This document shows, one piece after another, positions 15,149 through 23,578 of a DNA stretch of 64,000 bases. Within the stretch, counting starts at the first letter, position 1. The number at the start of each line of letters is the position of its first letter. The DNA is from Gottfriedia acidiceleris (lineage in GTDB: Bacteria; Bacillota; Bacilli; Bacillales; Bacillaceae_G), in the NCBI RefSeq assembly GCF_002128425.1, contig NZ_NESS01000001.1, forward strand, positions 558,001 through 622,000, read 5' to 3'. A program made the translations under genes and the position numbers. Below the pieces are notes generated by a model. It was not told the DNA's origin. It saw only the letters and a list, made by a program, of their open reading frames with translations, and did no database searches.

Positions 15149-15937
15149 ATGATTAAAGGAATTATTTTTGATTTGGATGACACATTACTTTGGGACCAAA
15201 AAAGTGTTGAAGTTGCATTTGCAAATACATGTAAACTAGCTACAGAAAAATACGGTATTGATCCAGCTGAATTTGAACATGCCGTTCGTGATTCGGCTAA
15301 AAAGCTTTATGAATCATACGATACATACGAATTCACAAAATTAATTGGCATAAATCCATTCGAAGGACTATGGGGAAATTTTGTAGACGATCATGATCAA
15401 TTTCCAAAAATGAGAGTGAATTCACCTACCTACCGAAAAAATGCATGGACACTTGGTTTAAAAGCCTTTGGAATTGATGATCCAGAATTTGGTCAATTAT
15501 TAGCAGAAACATTCCCGGAAGAACGTAAAGGTAACCCTTTCGTATACGCTGAAACATTTGATGTGCTTGATACATTAAATGAACAGTATAAACTGCTCTT
15601 ACTTACAAACGGCTCCCCTGATTTGCAACATACGAAGCTTTCAATTACACCAAAGATTAAAGAATATTTTGATCAAATACTAATCTCTGGAGACTTTGGA
15701 AAAGGTAAACCTGATCCAAGTATTTTTGAACATGCCTTATCATTAATGGAACTTTCAAAAGATGAGGTCATTATGGTCGGAGATAATCTTATGACTGATA
15801 TTCTAGGCTCAAACCGAATTGGTATGAAAAACGTATGGATCAACAGGCATAATAAAGAACGAAATGAAGTTGTTCCTACATTTGAAATTACTCATTTGGA
15901 GGAGCTTTATCCAATTATTGATTCTTTGAATAAGTAG
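15149..15937 (+). CDS. ysaA: HAD-superfamily phosphatase (YsaA-like)
   Basis: 262 residues, like B. subtilis YsaA over the whole length, including the opening IIFDLDDTLLWDQKSVEVAF and the segment IGINPFEGLWGNF. HAD motifs are intact: DLDDT (I) at about 8-12, LLLTNG (II) near 150, a Lys in GKGKPDPSIF (III) near 190 and MVGDNLMTD (IV) near 210. The family hydrolyses small phosphate esters; B. subtilis YsaA has been linked to phosphoserine, not testable here. AGGAAGGGG precedes the ATG. Monocistronic, with a terminator. Confidence 0.85.
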   Translation: MIKGIIFDLDDTLLWDQKSVEVAFANTCKLATEKYGIDPAEFEHAVRDSAKKLYESYDTYEFTKLIGINPFEGLWGNFVDDHDQFPKMRVNSPTYRKNAWTLGLKAFGIDDPEFGQLLAETFPEERKGNPFVYAETFDVLDTLNEQYKLLLLTNGSPDLQHTKLSITPKIKEYFDQILISGDFGKGKPDPSIFEHALSLMELSKDEVIMVGDNLMTDILGSNRIGMKNVWINRHNKERNEVVPTFEITHLEELYPIIDSLNK

Positions 15938-15946
15938 GTTTTGTTT

Positions 15947-15991
15947 AAAAAATCTAGTGGTCCATTTTATGGGGACTTACTAGATTTTTTT
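15947..15991 (+). terminator. Rho-independent terminator after ysaA
   Basis: AAAAAATCTAGT pairs with ACTAGATTTTTT, with further GGTCC/GGGACT-type pairs inside, ending in a long T tract. Confidence 0.85.
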
Positions 15992-16033
15992 ATTGATTGG
16001 AATTTGGAATAGATTGTAATTACTATTCAAGCA

Positions 16034-16270
16034 AGTGCAAATAAATTTGTGGAAATCGCAATTAAAAATGGCAAATCTGCAATTAAATTCCAGGTATCGC
16101 AATTAACTTTACTTACTCTGCAATTAAACTATTGTTGCAAGTATTAAAGCAAGTTCAAATAAAAACTCGGAATCGCAATTAAAAATGGCAAATCTGCAAT
16201 TAAAATTCAGGAATCGCTATTAAAAATCTGTAATAGCAATTAAAAGTATGAAAAACGCAATTAAACTAGA
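16034..16270. repeat. Array of GCAATTAA motifs with 20-21-bp phasing
   Basis: GCAATTAA or a one-base variant (GCTATTAA at 16216) occurs at 16058, 16079, 16099, 16120, 16175, 16196, 16216, 16236 and 16257, two helical turns apart. A higher-order copy of about 117 bp is present: CAAGTGCAAATAAA near 16033 and CAAGTTCAAATAAA near 16150 start parallel series. The region has no gene. Confidence 0.85.
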
Positions 16271-16543
16271 AATATACCCATACTACGATCGGTATAACGA
16301 GCTACTTTTCACTTTAAACTGGTGTCTTTAAATGAATCTCATAATCTAGCCGGTCAATCTAGTCAAAAAATCAAATCAAAGGATGCAATTTCAGTTTTTA
16401 ACATCAACATTTTTATATAATTATTACGATTTTGACTAGATATACCCGTTATTTATGTCACTTTTCTTAAAAAACTTCTCATTTGAAACACTGCTCGTCC
16501 TATAAAAATTTTTTACTATCAATTTTATGGAGGCTAACTAATA
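16271..16543. other. Non-coding stretch before the duplicated-domain gene
   Basis: About 270 bases without an ORF or clear hairpin; presumably holds the promoter of the next gene, which was not resolved. Confidence 0.4.
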
Positions 16544-17107
16544 TTGTCAAAACAAAATGGAATTAGCATATCTAAAAGTACTTCACCGGAGAATAGAAGT
16601 TATATTTTAAATAGAGCTAAGAAGTTACTTGGGAAAAAGGTTTTTTTGGAGACTTTTTTGTTTAATTATAGAGGAAGATTAGTATCAATTAACGAAGACC
16701 ATTCATTAAATATTATAATTTTGGCTTCGGATGAAGTTTTTAGGCAAATTAGAATTGATTTAGCGTTGGTTATTGAGATTGGTAAATTATCTTGTAAAAG
16801 TGTTTCTTCACGAAAAGAGCATGGAGATATTACAAGTGATGAGACATGGCGCGCGAAGAGACACTATATAACGGTAACTGAAAGAACGTCTCCTCAAGCA
16901 CAAAACAGGATTAATCGTCTTGCCAAAGAGTTTAAAGGCGAGGTAGTCATCGTAAAAACGCTAATTTATCATTATGTAGTTTGTATAAGTGATATTCAAG
17001 ATTCATTTTTAACTGTCCGCCAACTCATCGATTTTGACCCGCATTTTGCTATTGAGTTTAGGATTGATAAAAATATTATTTATGATATTGTGGATTATCC
17101 AATTTAA
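16544..17107 (+). CDS. Protein with two copies of a small unknown domain
   Basis: 187 residues, TTG start with GGAGG ten bases upstream. I do not recognise the family. The protein is an internal duplication: residues ~8-78 (ISISKSTSPENRSYILNRAKK...) align with ~107-183 (ITVTERTSPQAQNRINRLAKE...). The shared pattern is I-S/T-V/I-x3-TSP, a helix with R-L/A-A-K, then G-x-V, an aromatic YRG/YVV strand and a hydrophobic C-terminal strand. Short strands after one helix would suit a small beta-barrel. No membrane or signal segment. It stands alone between repeat DNA and a convergent terminator. Confidence 0.65.
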   Translation: MSKQNGISISKSTSPENRSYILNRAKKLLGKKVFLETFLFNYRGRLVSINEDHSLNIIILASDEVFRQIRIDLALVIEIGKLSCKSVSSRKEHGDITSDETWRAKRHYITVTERTSPQAQNRINRLAKEFKGEVVIVKTLIYHYVVCISDIQDSFLTVRQLIDFDPHFAIEFRIDKNIIYDIVDYPI

Positions 17108-17124
17108 TTTTATAGCTAAAATAA

Positions 17125-17162
17125 AAAGTACTTTCCAATATAAATTAGAAAGTACTTTTTTT
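17125..17162. terminator. Bidirectional rho-independent terminator
   Basis: The stem AAAAAGTACTTTC/GAAAGTACTTTTT with a 12-base loop between converging genes. Confidence 0.88.
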
Positions 17163-17174
17163 ATCGACTCGAGA

Positions 17175-18371
17175 TTAACATATTGTATTGCTACTTGATC
17201 TCGTTAAAGCTTGTTGTAAGTCCGCTACGATATCTTCCCATGCTTCTAAGCCAACAGACATGCGTAGCATATTTTCTGTGATGCCCATTTTTTCTCTTAA
17301 CTCTTTTGGAACGACTGCATGTGTCATCGTCGCCGGGTGTTGAACTAATGTTTCTGTATCGCCTAGACTTACTGCTATTTTTATCATTTTCAAATGGTTA
17401 ATGAATTCCTGTGTTTCTTTCTTTGTTCCGTCAATTGTAAAAGCGAAGACCCCTCCACCTTTTTTCATTTGCTTACTTGCAATAAAATAATTTTGATTTT
17501 TAGAATCCCCAGGATAGAATACATCCTTTACCATTGGATGAGATTTTAAAAATGAAACGACCTTTTTTGCATTTTCACATTGACGGTCCATTCGAACTGC
17601 TAGTGTTTTTAATCCTCGAAGCAGCAACCATGCATCAAATGGTGACATAATCGCTCCTATATCTTTTCTTATAGGAGTCATTCGATCAGCTAACTCTTTT
17701 GTTTTGCAAACAACAATTCCTGCAACCACATCTCCATGACCACTAATATATTTCGTTGCACTGTGGAGCACAATGTCACAGCCTAGTGTTAATGGCTTTT
17801 GTAAATAAGGTGAGCAAAAAGTATTATCAACTACTACGGTAATATTATTTTTCTTCGCAACTTCGACAACCATTTCAATATCGATGACTTTCATTGTAGG
17901 GTTGATCGGTGTTTCTATAAATATAACTTTCGTGTTTTCTTGGATTAAGTTTAGGATTTCTTCTTCAGTATCCATTTCACAAAAGTTATGTTCAATGCCA
18001 AATTTACTTTCAAGCATTTCTAAAAAGCCATATGTACATCCGTATATGCCTTTTGAACATAAAATATGATCTCCGGTGCTAATTAAAGAGAAAATTGTAG
18101 CAGATACGGCAGCCATTCCAGAACCGAATGCTAACGCTACTTCTCCCTCTTCTAACGCAGCCATTCGTTCTTCCAAAATTTGAACGGTTGGATTTCCTAA
18201 CCTTGAGTAAATAAAGTCATCTCTCTCTCCAGCAAAGGATTGTTCTCCATGTTGTGCAGTTGGAAATGTATAGGTAGACGTATGGAATAATGGAGGAGTT
18301 AAACTCCCTTGATACTCACTAGTTTTGTAGCCTTCGTGAATCAACTTTGTATCAAACTGATTTTTCTTCAT
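17175..18371 (-). CDS. megL: Methionine gamma-lyase (PLP-dependent, Cys/Met metabolism family)
   Basis: 398 residues, complete Cys/Met metabolism PLP enzyme. Lys207 in SATKYISGHGDVVAG forms the Schiff base; SRLGNPT near 56 and FGSGMAA near 82 bind the cofactor. Cys112 in IYGCTYGF matches the cysteine characteristic of methionine gamma-lyases and absent from cystathionine gamma-synthase and beta-lyase. The reaction would split methionine to methanethiol, 2-oxobutyrate and ammonia. No partner genes are adjacent, and no S-box leader was recognised upstream (18372-18540), so SAM control is not evident. A cystathionine gamma-lyase role cannot be fully excluded. Confidence 0.85.
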   Translation of the reverse strand: MKKNQFDTKLIHEGYKTSEYQGSLTPPLFHTSTYTFPTAQHGEQSFAGERDDFIYSRLGNPTVQILEERMAALEEGEVALAFGSGMAAVSATIFSLISTGDHILCSKGIYGCTYGFLEMLESKFGIEHNFCEMDTEEEILNLIQENTKVIFIETPINPTMKVIDIEMVVEVAKKNNITVVVDNTFCSPYLQKPLTLGCDIVLHSATKYISGHGDVVAGIVVCKTKELADRMTPIRKDIGAIMSPFDAWLLLRGLKTLAVRMDRQCENAKKVVSFLKSHPMVKDVFYPGDSKNQNYFIASKQMKKGGGVFAFTIDGTKKETQEFINHLKMIKIAVSLGDTETLVQHPATMTHAVVPKELREKMGITENMLRMSVGLEAWEDIVADLQQALTRSSSNTIC

Positions 18372-18553
18372 TTCTAAATATCCTCCTTAATTAAGTGCCG
18401 TGTTGATCTAATGTTAATTAAAGTAAAAAATCTAAAATGAAAACCCTTACAAATTATTCACTTAAACTACTTCTATACATAGGAATGTAATACCTTTAAA
18501 GAAGTTGCATTAAACCTATAATATATTTCGGAACAAATAAAAATGAAAAAAAT

Positions 18554-18584
18554 AAAGTACTCTCTAACTAGTAGAAAGTACTTT
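18554..18584. terminator. Rho-independent terminator after the 43-residue ORF
   Basis: AAAGTACT and AGTACTTT arms with inner TCT/AGA pairs around 18554-18584; A and T runs on both sides allow either direction. Confidence 0.7.
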
Positions 18585-18615
18585 TTTCTTTTAAATCGAT
18601 CATTCAATCATTTCG

Positions 18616-18747
18616 TTAATCTTCTAACCACTTCAGAATTTCATCAATTCCAATCGCTTCTTCAACTTCTGGAAATTTCTTAATAAAATTTAAATCGGTA
18701 TCATTTGGTATCAATTCATCAAATTCGTTTGGGTCATGGACGCTCAT
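18616..18747 (-). CDS. Small acidic protein, 43 residues
   Basis: ATG 18747 follows GAGGTG at a good distance. The product begins MSVHDPNEFDELIPNDTD and ends EILKWLED; it is strongly acidic with a likely C-terminal amphipathic helix. It has its own terminator. I do not recognise the family. The gene is below common length cut-offs, and its coding status rests on the ribosome binding site, the terminator and the sensible residue pattern. Confidence 0.6.
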   Translation of the reverse strand: MSVHDPNEFDELIPNDTDLNFIKKFPEVEEAIGIDEILKWLED

Positions 18748-19249
18748 TGACTACACCTCTTTAGTAAATTTTATTTAATTTTTGTATTGTTAACTAACTT
18801 ACTTAATAAAATACATATCCAATTTTTAATGAAAGAAGTACCTTCGATTAACTTAAATAAATTATTAATAATAATAGTTCGTAGTATTTTTATTTTTTCC
18901 TCTTTTTTTATCGTAAAAAAATCTTGTGCTTTACTTAACAAAATAGTTCATAGTCTAGCACAAACTCTTCCTTTCGACCATCTAATATTATATCTATTTA
19001 ATTAGATGTATTTTATGCTCATATTTATTACCGAGTCTATGTAACGAAGATTTTCTACAACATTTTATTACTAATAATAAATTCATCCCTATAATTAATT
19101 CTTCTATTTCTAAATTTAATCAAAAATAAGCACTATTCAATTCATAACTTCTTCTCCCAAACTACCCTTTCCACTTTTTCCTCCGAATTGATCTTAAAAG
19201 TAATACAAGCCATTTCGAAAATTTCATTTATGTAGATCTCGGTCCAATA
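18748..19249. other. A/T-rich region without a supported gene
   Basis: About 500 bases. An open frame at 18787-19005 on the plus strand has no ribosome binding site and reads as hydrophobic low-complexity sequence. A GGAGG followed by a ten-codon frame occurs near 19180 on the minus strand; neither is convincing. Confidence 0.5.
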
Positions 19250-19286
19250 AAGTAGGTGTTATCTCAGATAGAAATAACATCTACTT
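19250..19286 (+). terminator. Terminator hairpin beside the response-regulator gene
   Basis: AAGTAGGTGTTAT pairs with ATAACATCTACTT (one G-U type mismatch) and is followed by TTTTTA on the plus strand and TTTATT on the minus strand, so it could end the minus-strand two-component operon. Confidence 0.7.
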
Positions 19287-19309
19287 TTTATTTACTTTCC
19301 TAAATCCTC

Positions 19310-19978
19310 TTACTTCACCATTCCATTCCGAAGTGCTGTTACGACAACTTGAGTACGGTCTTCACAACCAAATTTTTGTAATATACGATGGACATGTGAT
19401 TTTACAGTACCTTCCGTTATAAATAATTTCTTACCGATTTGATCATTTCGAAGTCCATAAGCCATTTCCTGGAGAATTTCTTGTTCACGTTCTGTTAGTT
19501 TTTCAATTAGTATTGATTCACCTTCTTTACTAGGCACGGCAAATCTAGAAACAATCGCTCTAGAAAGTGCATTTGCTGCAAGAGTTGTTTTAAAAATAGC
19601 TTCACCCCGATAGGATGAGCGTATCGCATCAAGCATTTCCTCAACATCAGCATCCTTTAATAAAAATCCTACAGCTCCTGATCGAATTCCTTGATAAATA
19701 TATTCTTGATCATTAAATGTAGTTAAAATAACAATTTTCGTCGATGGTAATTGTTTCATTATTTCTTTTGTAGCATCTATACCTGAAAGGTTAGGCATCT
19801 GTATATCCATCAGAATGACATCTGGGCGTTTTTCTTTTGCTAATTTGATTGCTTCTTTTCCGTCGGATGCTTCACCGATTAAATTCATATCATCTTGTAG
19901 ATTGATTACATAGCTAAAGCCTTGCCTAATCATCGTTTGGTCATCAACTAGCAAAACCTTTATTTTTTCATATGACAT
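19310..19978 (-). CDS. NarL/FixJ-family response regulator
   Basis: 222 residues. The receiver domain (about 5-125) has the acidic pocket DD at 12-13, phospho-acceptor Asp near 58 (VILMDIQMP), Thr in ILTTFND and Lys in FLLKDAD. A LuxR-type helix-turn-helix (about 155-220) follows: LTEREQEILQEMAYGLRNDQIGKKLFITEGTVKSHVHRIL. It is the second gene of a two-component operon, 21 bases after the kinase, with GGAAGGG before the ATG. The divergent DUF1453-type gene is a plausible target by position only. Confidence 0.93.
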   Translation of the reverse strand: MSYEKIKVLLVDDQTMIRQGFSYVINLQDDMNLIGEASDGKEAIKLAKEKRPDVILMDIQMPNLSGIDATKEIMKQLPSTKIVILTTFNDQEYIYQGIRSGAVGFLLKDADVEEMLDAIRSSYRGEAIFKTTLAANALSRAIVSRFAVPSKEGESILIEKLTEREQEILQEMAYGLRNDQIGKKLFITEGTVKSHVHRILQKFGCEDRTQVVVTALRNGMVK

Positions 19979-19999
19979 ATTTTCTCAACCCTTCCTTCG

Positions 20000-21193
20000 T
20001 CACAATGGTATTTTTGCAACGATTTCGAAACCATGTGGAAAAATAACCGAATAGGAAAGACTACCATTCATTTTCTCTAGTCTTTCTCTCATTGATTTTA
20101 ATCCAAATCCTTCACTAATTTTTTGAGCATTTTCTAAATCCCCATTATCCCTAATGGTCATATTGATGCCTTCAGATTCCTTTCGAAGCAAAACATCAAG
20201 TTTTGTAGCTTGAGAATGACGTATAACATTTGTAATTGATTCTTGTAAAATTCTAAACAGGATTTTGTATACTTCGACGCCTAATTCAACATCACCAATT
20301 TCCGCTTTAAAGGAATATTGAATATTTGATGAAGACTCCATATGTGTCAGTAAGGTTTCTAATGTACAAATTGCAGATTGAGGAAGATCGTCAGCAAGTG
20401 AATGAACAGATTTACGTATATCTTCTAAACCTTTTCGAGCAACTACTAACATATCCTTTAAACTTTGTTCGGCCTGATTTGGATCCTTTTTTATCATATA
20501 TTGTACAGCTTGCATTTGAACGATGATTGACGTTAAACTATGTCCCACCGCATCATGAATATCTCTTGCAATTCGATTTCTCTCTTCTAGAATTGCATTT
20601 TGCATAACAGTAGAAGACGCTTCCTGTAGTTGACTGTATGCTTTTTCTAAATTAACAACATGTTGTTTGTTCAATTCATACATTTCATTTCGCTGCATTC
20701 TACTTCGAATATTTAAATAAATAATAATTGAAATCAAAATATAGGTTAAAACGTTTAATAAGTCCTGGTGTCCGAATCGCGTATAGATTAAAGCTATGAC
20801 AATCATAACGATTATTGATGTAATCGGGGTCCTCGATAAAGAAGACCGAATAATCGTTACGTGAAACATAAATGCTGAAAAATACAACACATTGATTTCT
20901 TTAAACATAATTAATCCTATTGATGCTTCAATCACCATAATACTAAACGCAATAACTAAATTTACATTCGACCATTTATATTTAGGAATCAATAAAATAC
21001 ATGTTAACGTAACCCAAATCGTTATATAAAGTGCCGTTTTAAGAGGTGGTCCACTAAATAATTTCCCAGTGCTCATGAAAATTAAAATGATCGTAGCACC
21101 TATGATTGGTCTTAATAAGAAGACATTGTTCTCCTTCAAAATAAACTTACTCCTCTCATTTACCCTAAAAAATTCACTTTTAATTTTAATCAA
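20000..21193 (-). CDS. Sensor histidine kinase, HisKA_3 type
   Basis: About 379-397 residues. Five or six N-terminal membrane segments (to about residue 165) lead into a coiled linker, the HisKA_3 box LEERNRIARDIHDAVGHSLTSI with the phospho-acceptor His near 216, and an HATPase domain with NVIRHSQAT (N box) and DNGDLENAQKISEGFGLKSMRERL (G boxes). There is no extracellular sensor domain, so the signal is probably sensed in or at the membrane. Two starts are possible: TTG 21193 with a tight AGGAAG, or TTG 21139 with a stronger GAGAGGAG ten bases upstream, which would begin MKENNVFLLRP. Confidence 0.9.
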   Translation of the reverse strand: MIKIKSEFFRVNERSKFILKENNVFLLRPIIGATIILIFMSTGKLFSGPPLKTALYITIWVTLTCILLIPKYKWSNVNLVIAFSIMVIEASIGLIMFKEINVLYFSAFMFHVTIIRSSLSRTPITSIIVMIVIALIYTRFGHQDLLNVLTYILISIIIYLNIRSRMQRNEMYELNKQHVVNLEKAYSQLQEASSTVMQNAILEERNRIARDIHDAVGHSLTSIIVQMQAVQYMIKKDPNQAEQSLKDMLVVARKGLEDIRKSVHSLADDLPQSAICTLETLLTHMESSSNIQYSFKAEIGDVELGVEVYKILFRILQESITNVIRHSQATKLDVLLRKESEGINMTIRDNGDLENAQKISEGFGLKSMRERLEKMNGSLSYSVIFPHGFEIVAKIPL

Positions 21194-21320
21194 TATTCTT
21201 CCTGTTTTCCTCTATCTCTAGTTATAGACTTTATGAATAAATTTCTATCAAATAGAAGACGATTCAAAAGAAATAATAGAATATCATATAAACATACAAT
21301 ACAAATTAAGGAGAAAAACA

Positions 21321-21866
21321 ATGAATCAACAATATATGTTTATCGGAATCATTATTTTACTAATAGTTTATCGCATCTTTAAAAGGGTTCGTCGAAGTTT
21401 CGGATGGCAGCAATTGAATAAAAAGAAAATGCGTATAAGTACAGTTATATTTTTTATAATTGGAACATTAATACTAGTTCAAGGCGGATTAAAACCAATT
21501 ATTTTAACATCAGATGTTGTTGGTATTTTAATCGGAATAGGACTTGCTTATTTCGCTTCAATTAAAACAAATTTTGAAATGAGAAATGGAGCGTGGTTCT
21601 ACAATACAAATATTTGGATTAGCAGTACTGTTACATTACTATTCTTAGGTCGCTTCGGTTATCGAATTTATGATATTTATTCAATTGAAAAACTACATGG
21701 ATTACAAAATGATGGATTGTCTAACGGATTACAAGCAATGGCTTCTGGATGGTCTGCTGGACTAATGTTAATCATGTTTGCCTATTATATTGTCTTCAAT
21801 TTATTCATGATTCGAAAAGAGAATACACTTGCTCAAGCAAACAACGATTTTCCTATTGAAGGTTAA
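21321..21866 (+). CDS. DUF1453/CcdC-like membrane protein
   Basis: 181 residues with four or more membrane segments (about 5-20, 42-60, 67-85 and 145-168) and a basic N-terminal loop (RIFKRVRRSFGW). The pattern fits the DUF1453 (CcdC-like) family of Bacillus membrane proteins. AAGGAG precedes the ATG. It is transcribed away from the two-component operon across a 127-base shared promoter region, so it may be its target. Role unknown. Confidence 0.65.
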   Translation: MNQQYMFIGIIILLIVYRIFKRVRRSFGWQQLNKKKMRISTVIFFIIGTLILVQGGLKPIILTSDVVGILIGIGLAYFASIKTNFEMRNGAWFYNTNIWISSTVTLLFLGRFGYRIYDIYSIEKLHGLQNDGLSNGLQAMASGWSAGLMLIMFAYYIVFNLFMIRKENTLAQANNDFPIEG

Positions 21867-21913
21867 TGACTGTACACCTTCGCTAAAAAAGTTCTGAATG
21901 GTGAAAATATGAA

Positions 21914-21948
21914 AACCCACAAGGAAATTTTTATACCTTGTGGGTTTC
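21914..21948 (+). terminator. Rho-independent terminator after the DUF1453 gene
   Basis: The perfect stem AACCCACAAGG/CCTTGTGGGTT with an 11-base loop, followed by TCTTTAATT. Confidence 0.85.
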
Positions 21949-22041
21949 TTTAATTATTTGGATTTGTTAAAGTAAATTGTTGATTTTAACAAAAGTATAA
22001 GACCACATAAAATTGAGGTCTTTGCTTTTTCTTATGCAACT

Positions 22042-22123
22042 AGTCGAGTAGAAAGGAGTCTTTTTACCCTATGGTAAATCGAACTCCATCCCCTCTCAGA
22101 ACCACGCTTAATGTACACGGCTC
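22042..22123 (-). mobile_element. Relic of a group II intron 3' end (domains V-VI)
   Basis: On the minus strand GAGCCGTGTAC...GCGTGGTTC (22123-22099) has the paired ends of domain V (GAGCC...GGUUC) but is shorter than the usual 34 bases. It is followed by a GAGAGGGG joiner, a hairpin TTTACC/GGGTAAA framed by GGAGT/ACTCC as in domain VI, and the typical 3' end TCTACTCGAC near 22043. No reverse transcriptase ORF or 5' part is present, so this is a decayed fragment. Confidence 0.55.
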
Positions 22124-22197
22124 CTCCGATCTAACTTGATGAATGACTAGAAACACTTCTATTAAATCCTTGTTAATCCGATGTATAGCTTATCGAT

Positions 22198-22560
22198 CTA
22201 TTCGAATACTTGGCGAAGCTCAATCTGTCCTTCTCCAAGACCATGAGGATCTGGCGCGCGCATCGCCCACTCGATGGCTTCCTCACGAGATTTCACATCT
22301 ATGAACCAGTATCCTGCAATCAACTCATTGACTTCAGCGAAAGGGCCCTCTGTAATGGTCGGCGGTTCTCCCGGAACAGGGTAAGTAATACGAATACCGT
22401 TAGAGCTTGGATGGAGTCCACCGACTGACACCAGAACTCCAGCTTTCTTCAGTTCTTCATTGTATTTCTTCATCGCAGCAAACATCAGCTCCATCTGCTC
22501 CGTTGGCATTGTCCCTGCTTCAGAATCCTTCGAAGCCTTCACAACCATCATAAATTTCAT
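22198..22560 (-). CDS. YciI/DGPF-domain protein
   Basis: 120 residues of the YCII-related (DGPF) family. MKFMMVVKASKDSE at the start, VSVGGLHPSSNGIRI, a GPFAEVNELIAGYWFIDVKSREEAIEWAMRAPDP core and IELRQVF at the end are the family marks. Such proteins often accompany extracytoplasmic sigma factors, but none is here. Codons end in G or C far more often than in neighbouring genes, and the group II intron relic is adjacent, so this gene was probably acquired. AGGAGG precedes the ATG. Confidence 0.85.
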   Translation of the reverse strand: MKFMMVVKASKDSEAGTMPTEQMELMFAAMKKYNEELKKAGVLVSVGGLHPSSNGIRITYPVPGEPPTITEGPFAEVNELIAGYWFIDVKSREEAIEWAMRAPDPHGLGEGQIELRQVFE

Positions 22561-22731
22561 TAGTAATTCCTCCTCTGGGTTAAAGTTCTGGAAAGGGTAT
22601 TTCCATTAATTTGTCATCCTCACTACTTCCTCTAACATAAAAAAATAATAGCATAATTAACTAATTCCTTATGCAACTATAATGCTATTTAGTTGAACAA
22701 GAAAATCAACATTATTTTTTAACAGAGCCTA

Positions 22732-23430
22732 TTATTTATTACTTAAAGCAAAATCCACAGCACGTTCTGCATGAATTCTTGTCGTATCAAAAACAGGAAT
22801 ACTGACCTGTTCTTGAGAGACTAACATTGTTATTTCAGTACATCCTAAAATAACTGCTTCCGCTCCTCGTTCAATTAACTGATCGATGATGTTTAAATAA
22901 ACTTGCTTAGATTCCTCTTTCACAATTCCTAGACAAAGTTCCTCATAAATAATATTATGTACAAGTTTTCTTTCAGCTTCATTTGGAACAATAACATCTA
23001 AACCAAACTGCTCAATTAATCTTCCTTTATAAAAATCATGCTCCATTGTAAATGCTGTTCCTAACAAAGCAACTTTTTTAATCCCGTTATTTACAATTTC
23101 TTTAGCAGTTGCATCAGCAATATGTATTAAAGGAATTTTGACGGATTCTTCAACTTCCTTCGCCATCTTATGCATTGTATTTGTACAAATAACAAGACAA
23201 TCTGCTCCACTAGTCTCAAGTTTTTTAGCAATTTCAATCATAATTTTCGTTAACTCATCCCATCGACCCTCAAACTGAAGCGTTTTAATTTCTTGAAAAT
23301 CGACTGAATAAAGTAAGCTTTTTGCGGAGTGATGACCGCCAAGTTTTTCTTTCACACGTTCATTCATTATTTGATAATACAGTAATGAAGACTCCCAGCT
23401 CATTCCACCAATCAGTCCAATTGTTTTCAT
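22732..23430 (-). CDS. Aspartate/glutamate racemase family protein (RacX-like)
   Basis: About 232 residues. The catalytic cysteine pair of the PLP-independent racemases is present in VICTNTMHKMA (near 82) and ILGCTEITML (near 193), and the N terminus MKTIGLIGGMSWESS is typical of the RacX/YgeA amino-acid racemases. It would interconvert L- and D-amino acids, perhaps for wall or spore peptidoglycan. The preferred ATG is 23430 after TTGGAG; an ATG two codons earlier is too close to that site. Confidence 0.85.
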   Translation of the reverse strand: MKTIGLIGGMSWESSLLYYQIMNERVKEKLGGHHSAKSLLYSVDFQEIKTLQFEGRWDELTKIMIEIAKKLETSGADCLVICTNTMHKMAKEVEESVKIPLIHIADATAKEIVNNGIKKVALLGTAFTMEHDFYKGRLIEQFGLDVIVPNEAERKLVHNIIYEELCLGIVKEESKQVYLNIIDQLIERGAEAVILGCTEITMLVSQEQVSIPVFDTTRIHAERAVDFALSNK

Positions 23431-23578
23431 TATCATTCAACTCCAATTTCTTTTTAAATTTTTACTCATCTGTTCATCAAAAAATCAAGACCTATTATTA
23501 TCTCTTAGTTTAACAAGGAAATTTATCGAGAACTATAGAATAGTTTAAGCACAATATTATGAAGTAGGAGAGAACAAG

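Noticed and set aside
17175-18371. Cystathionine gamma-synthase (metB/metI)
   Set aside because: The Cys in the YGCTY motif and the lack of metC or other synthesis genes beside it favour methionine gamma-lyase.
18372-18540. S-box or T-box leader before the methionine gamma-lyase gene
   Set aside because: Neither the conserved core elements nor a terminator/antiterminator pair was found in the short upstream region.
18787-19005. 72-residue plus-strand ORF
   Set aside because: No ribosome binding site, low-complexity hydrophobic product and A/T-rich composition only.
21950-22560. Complete group II intron
   Set aside because: Only a domain V-VI-like end is present; no reverse transcriptase or 5' GTGCG end was found.
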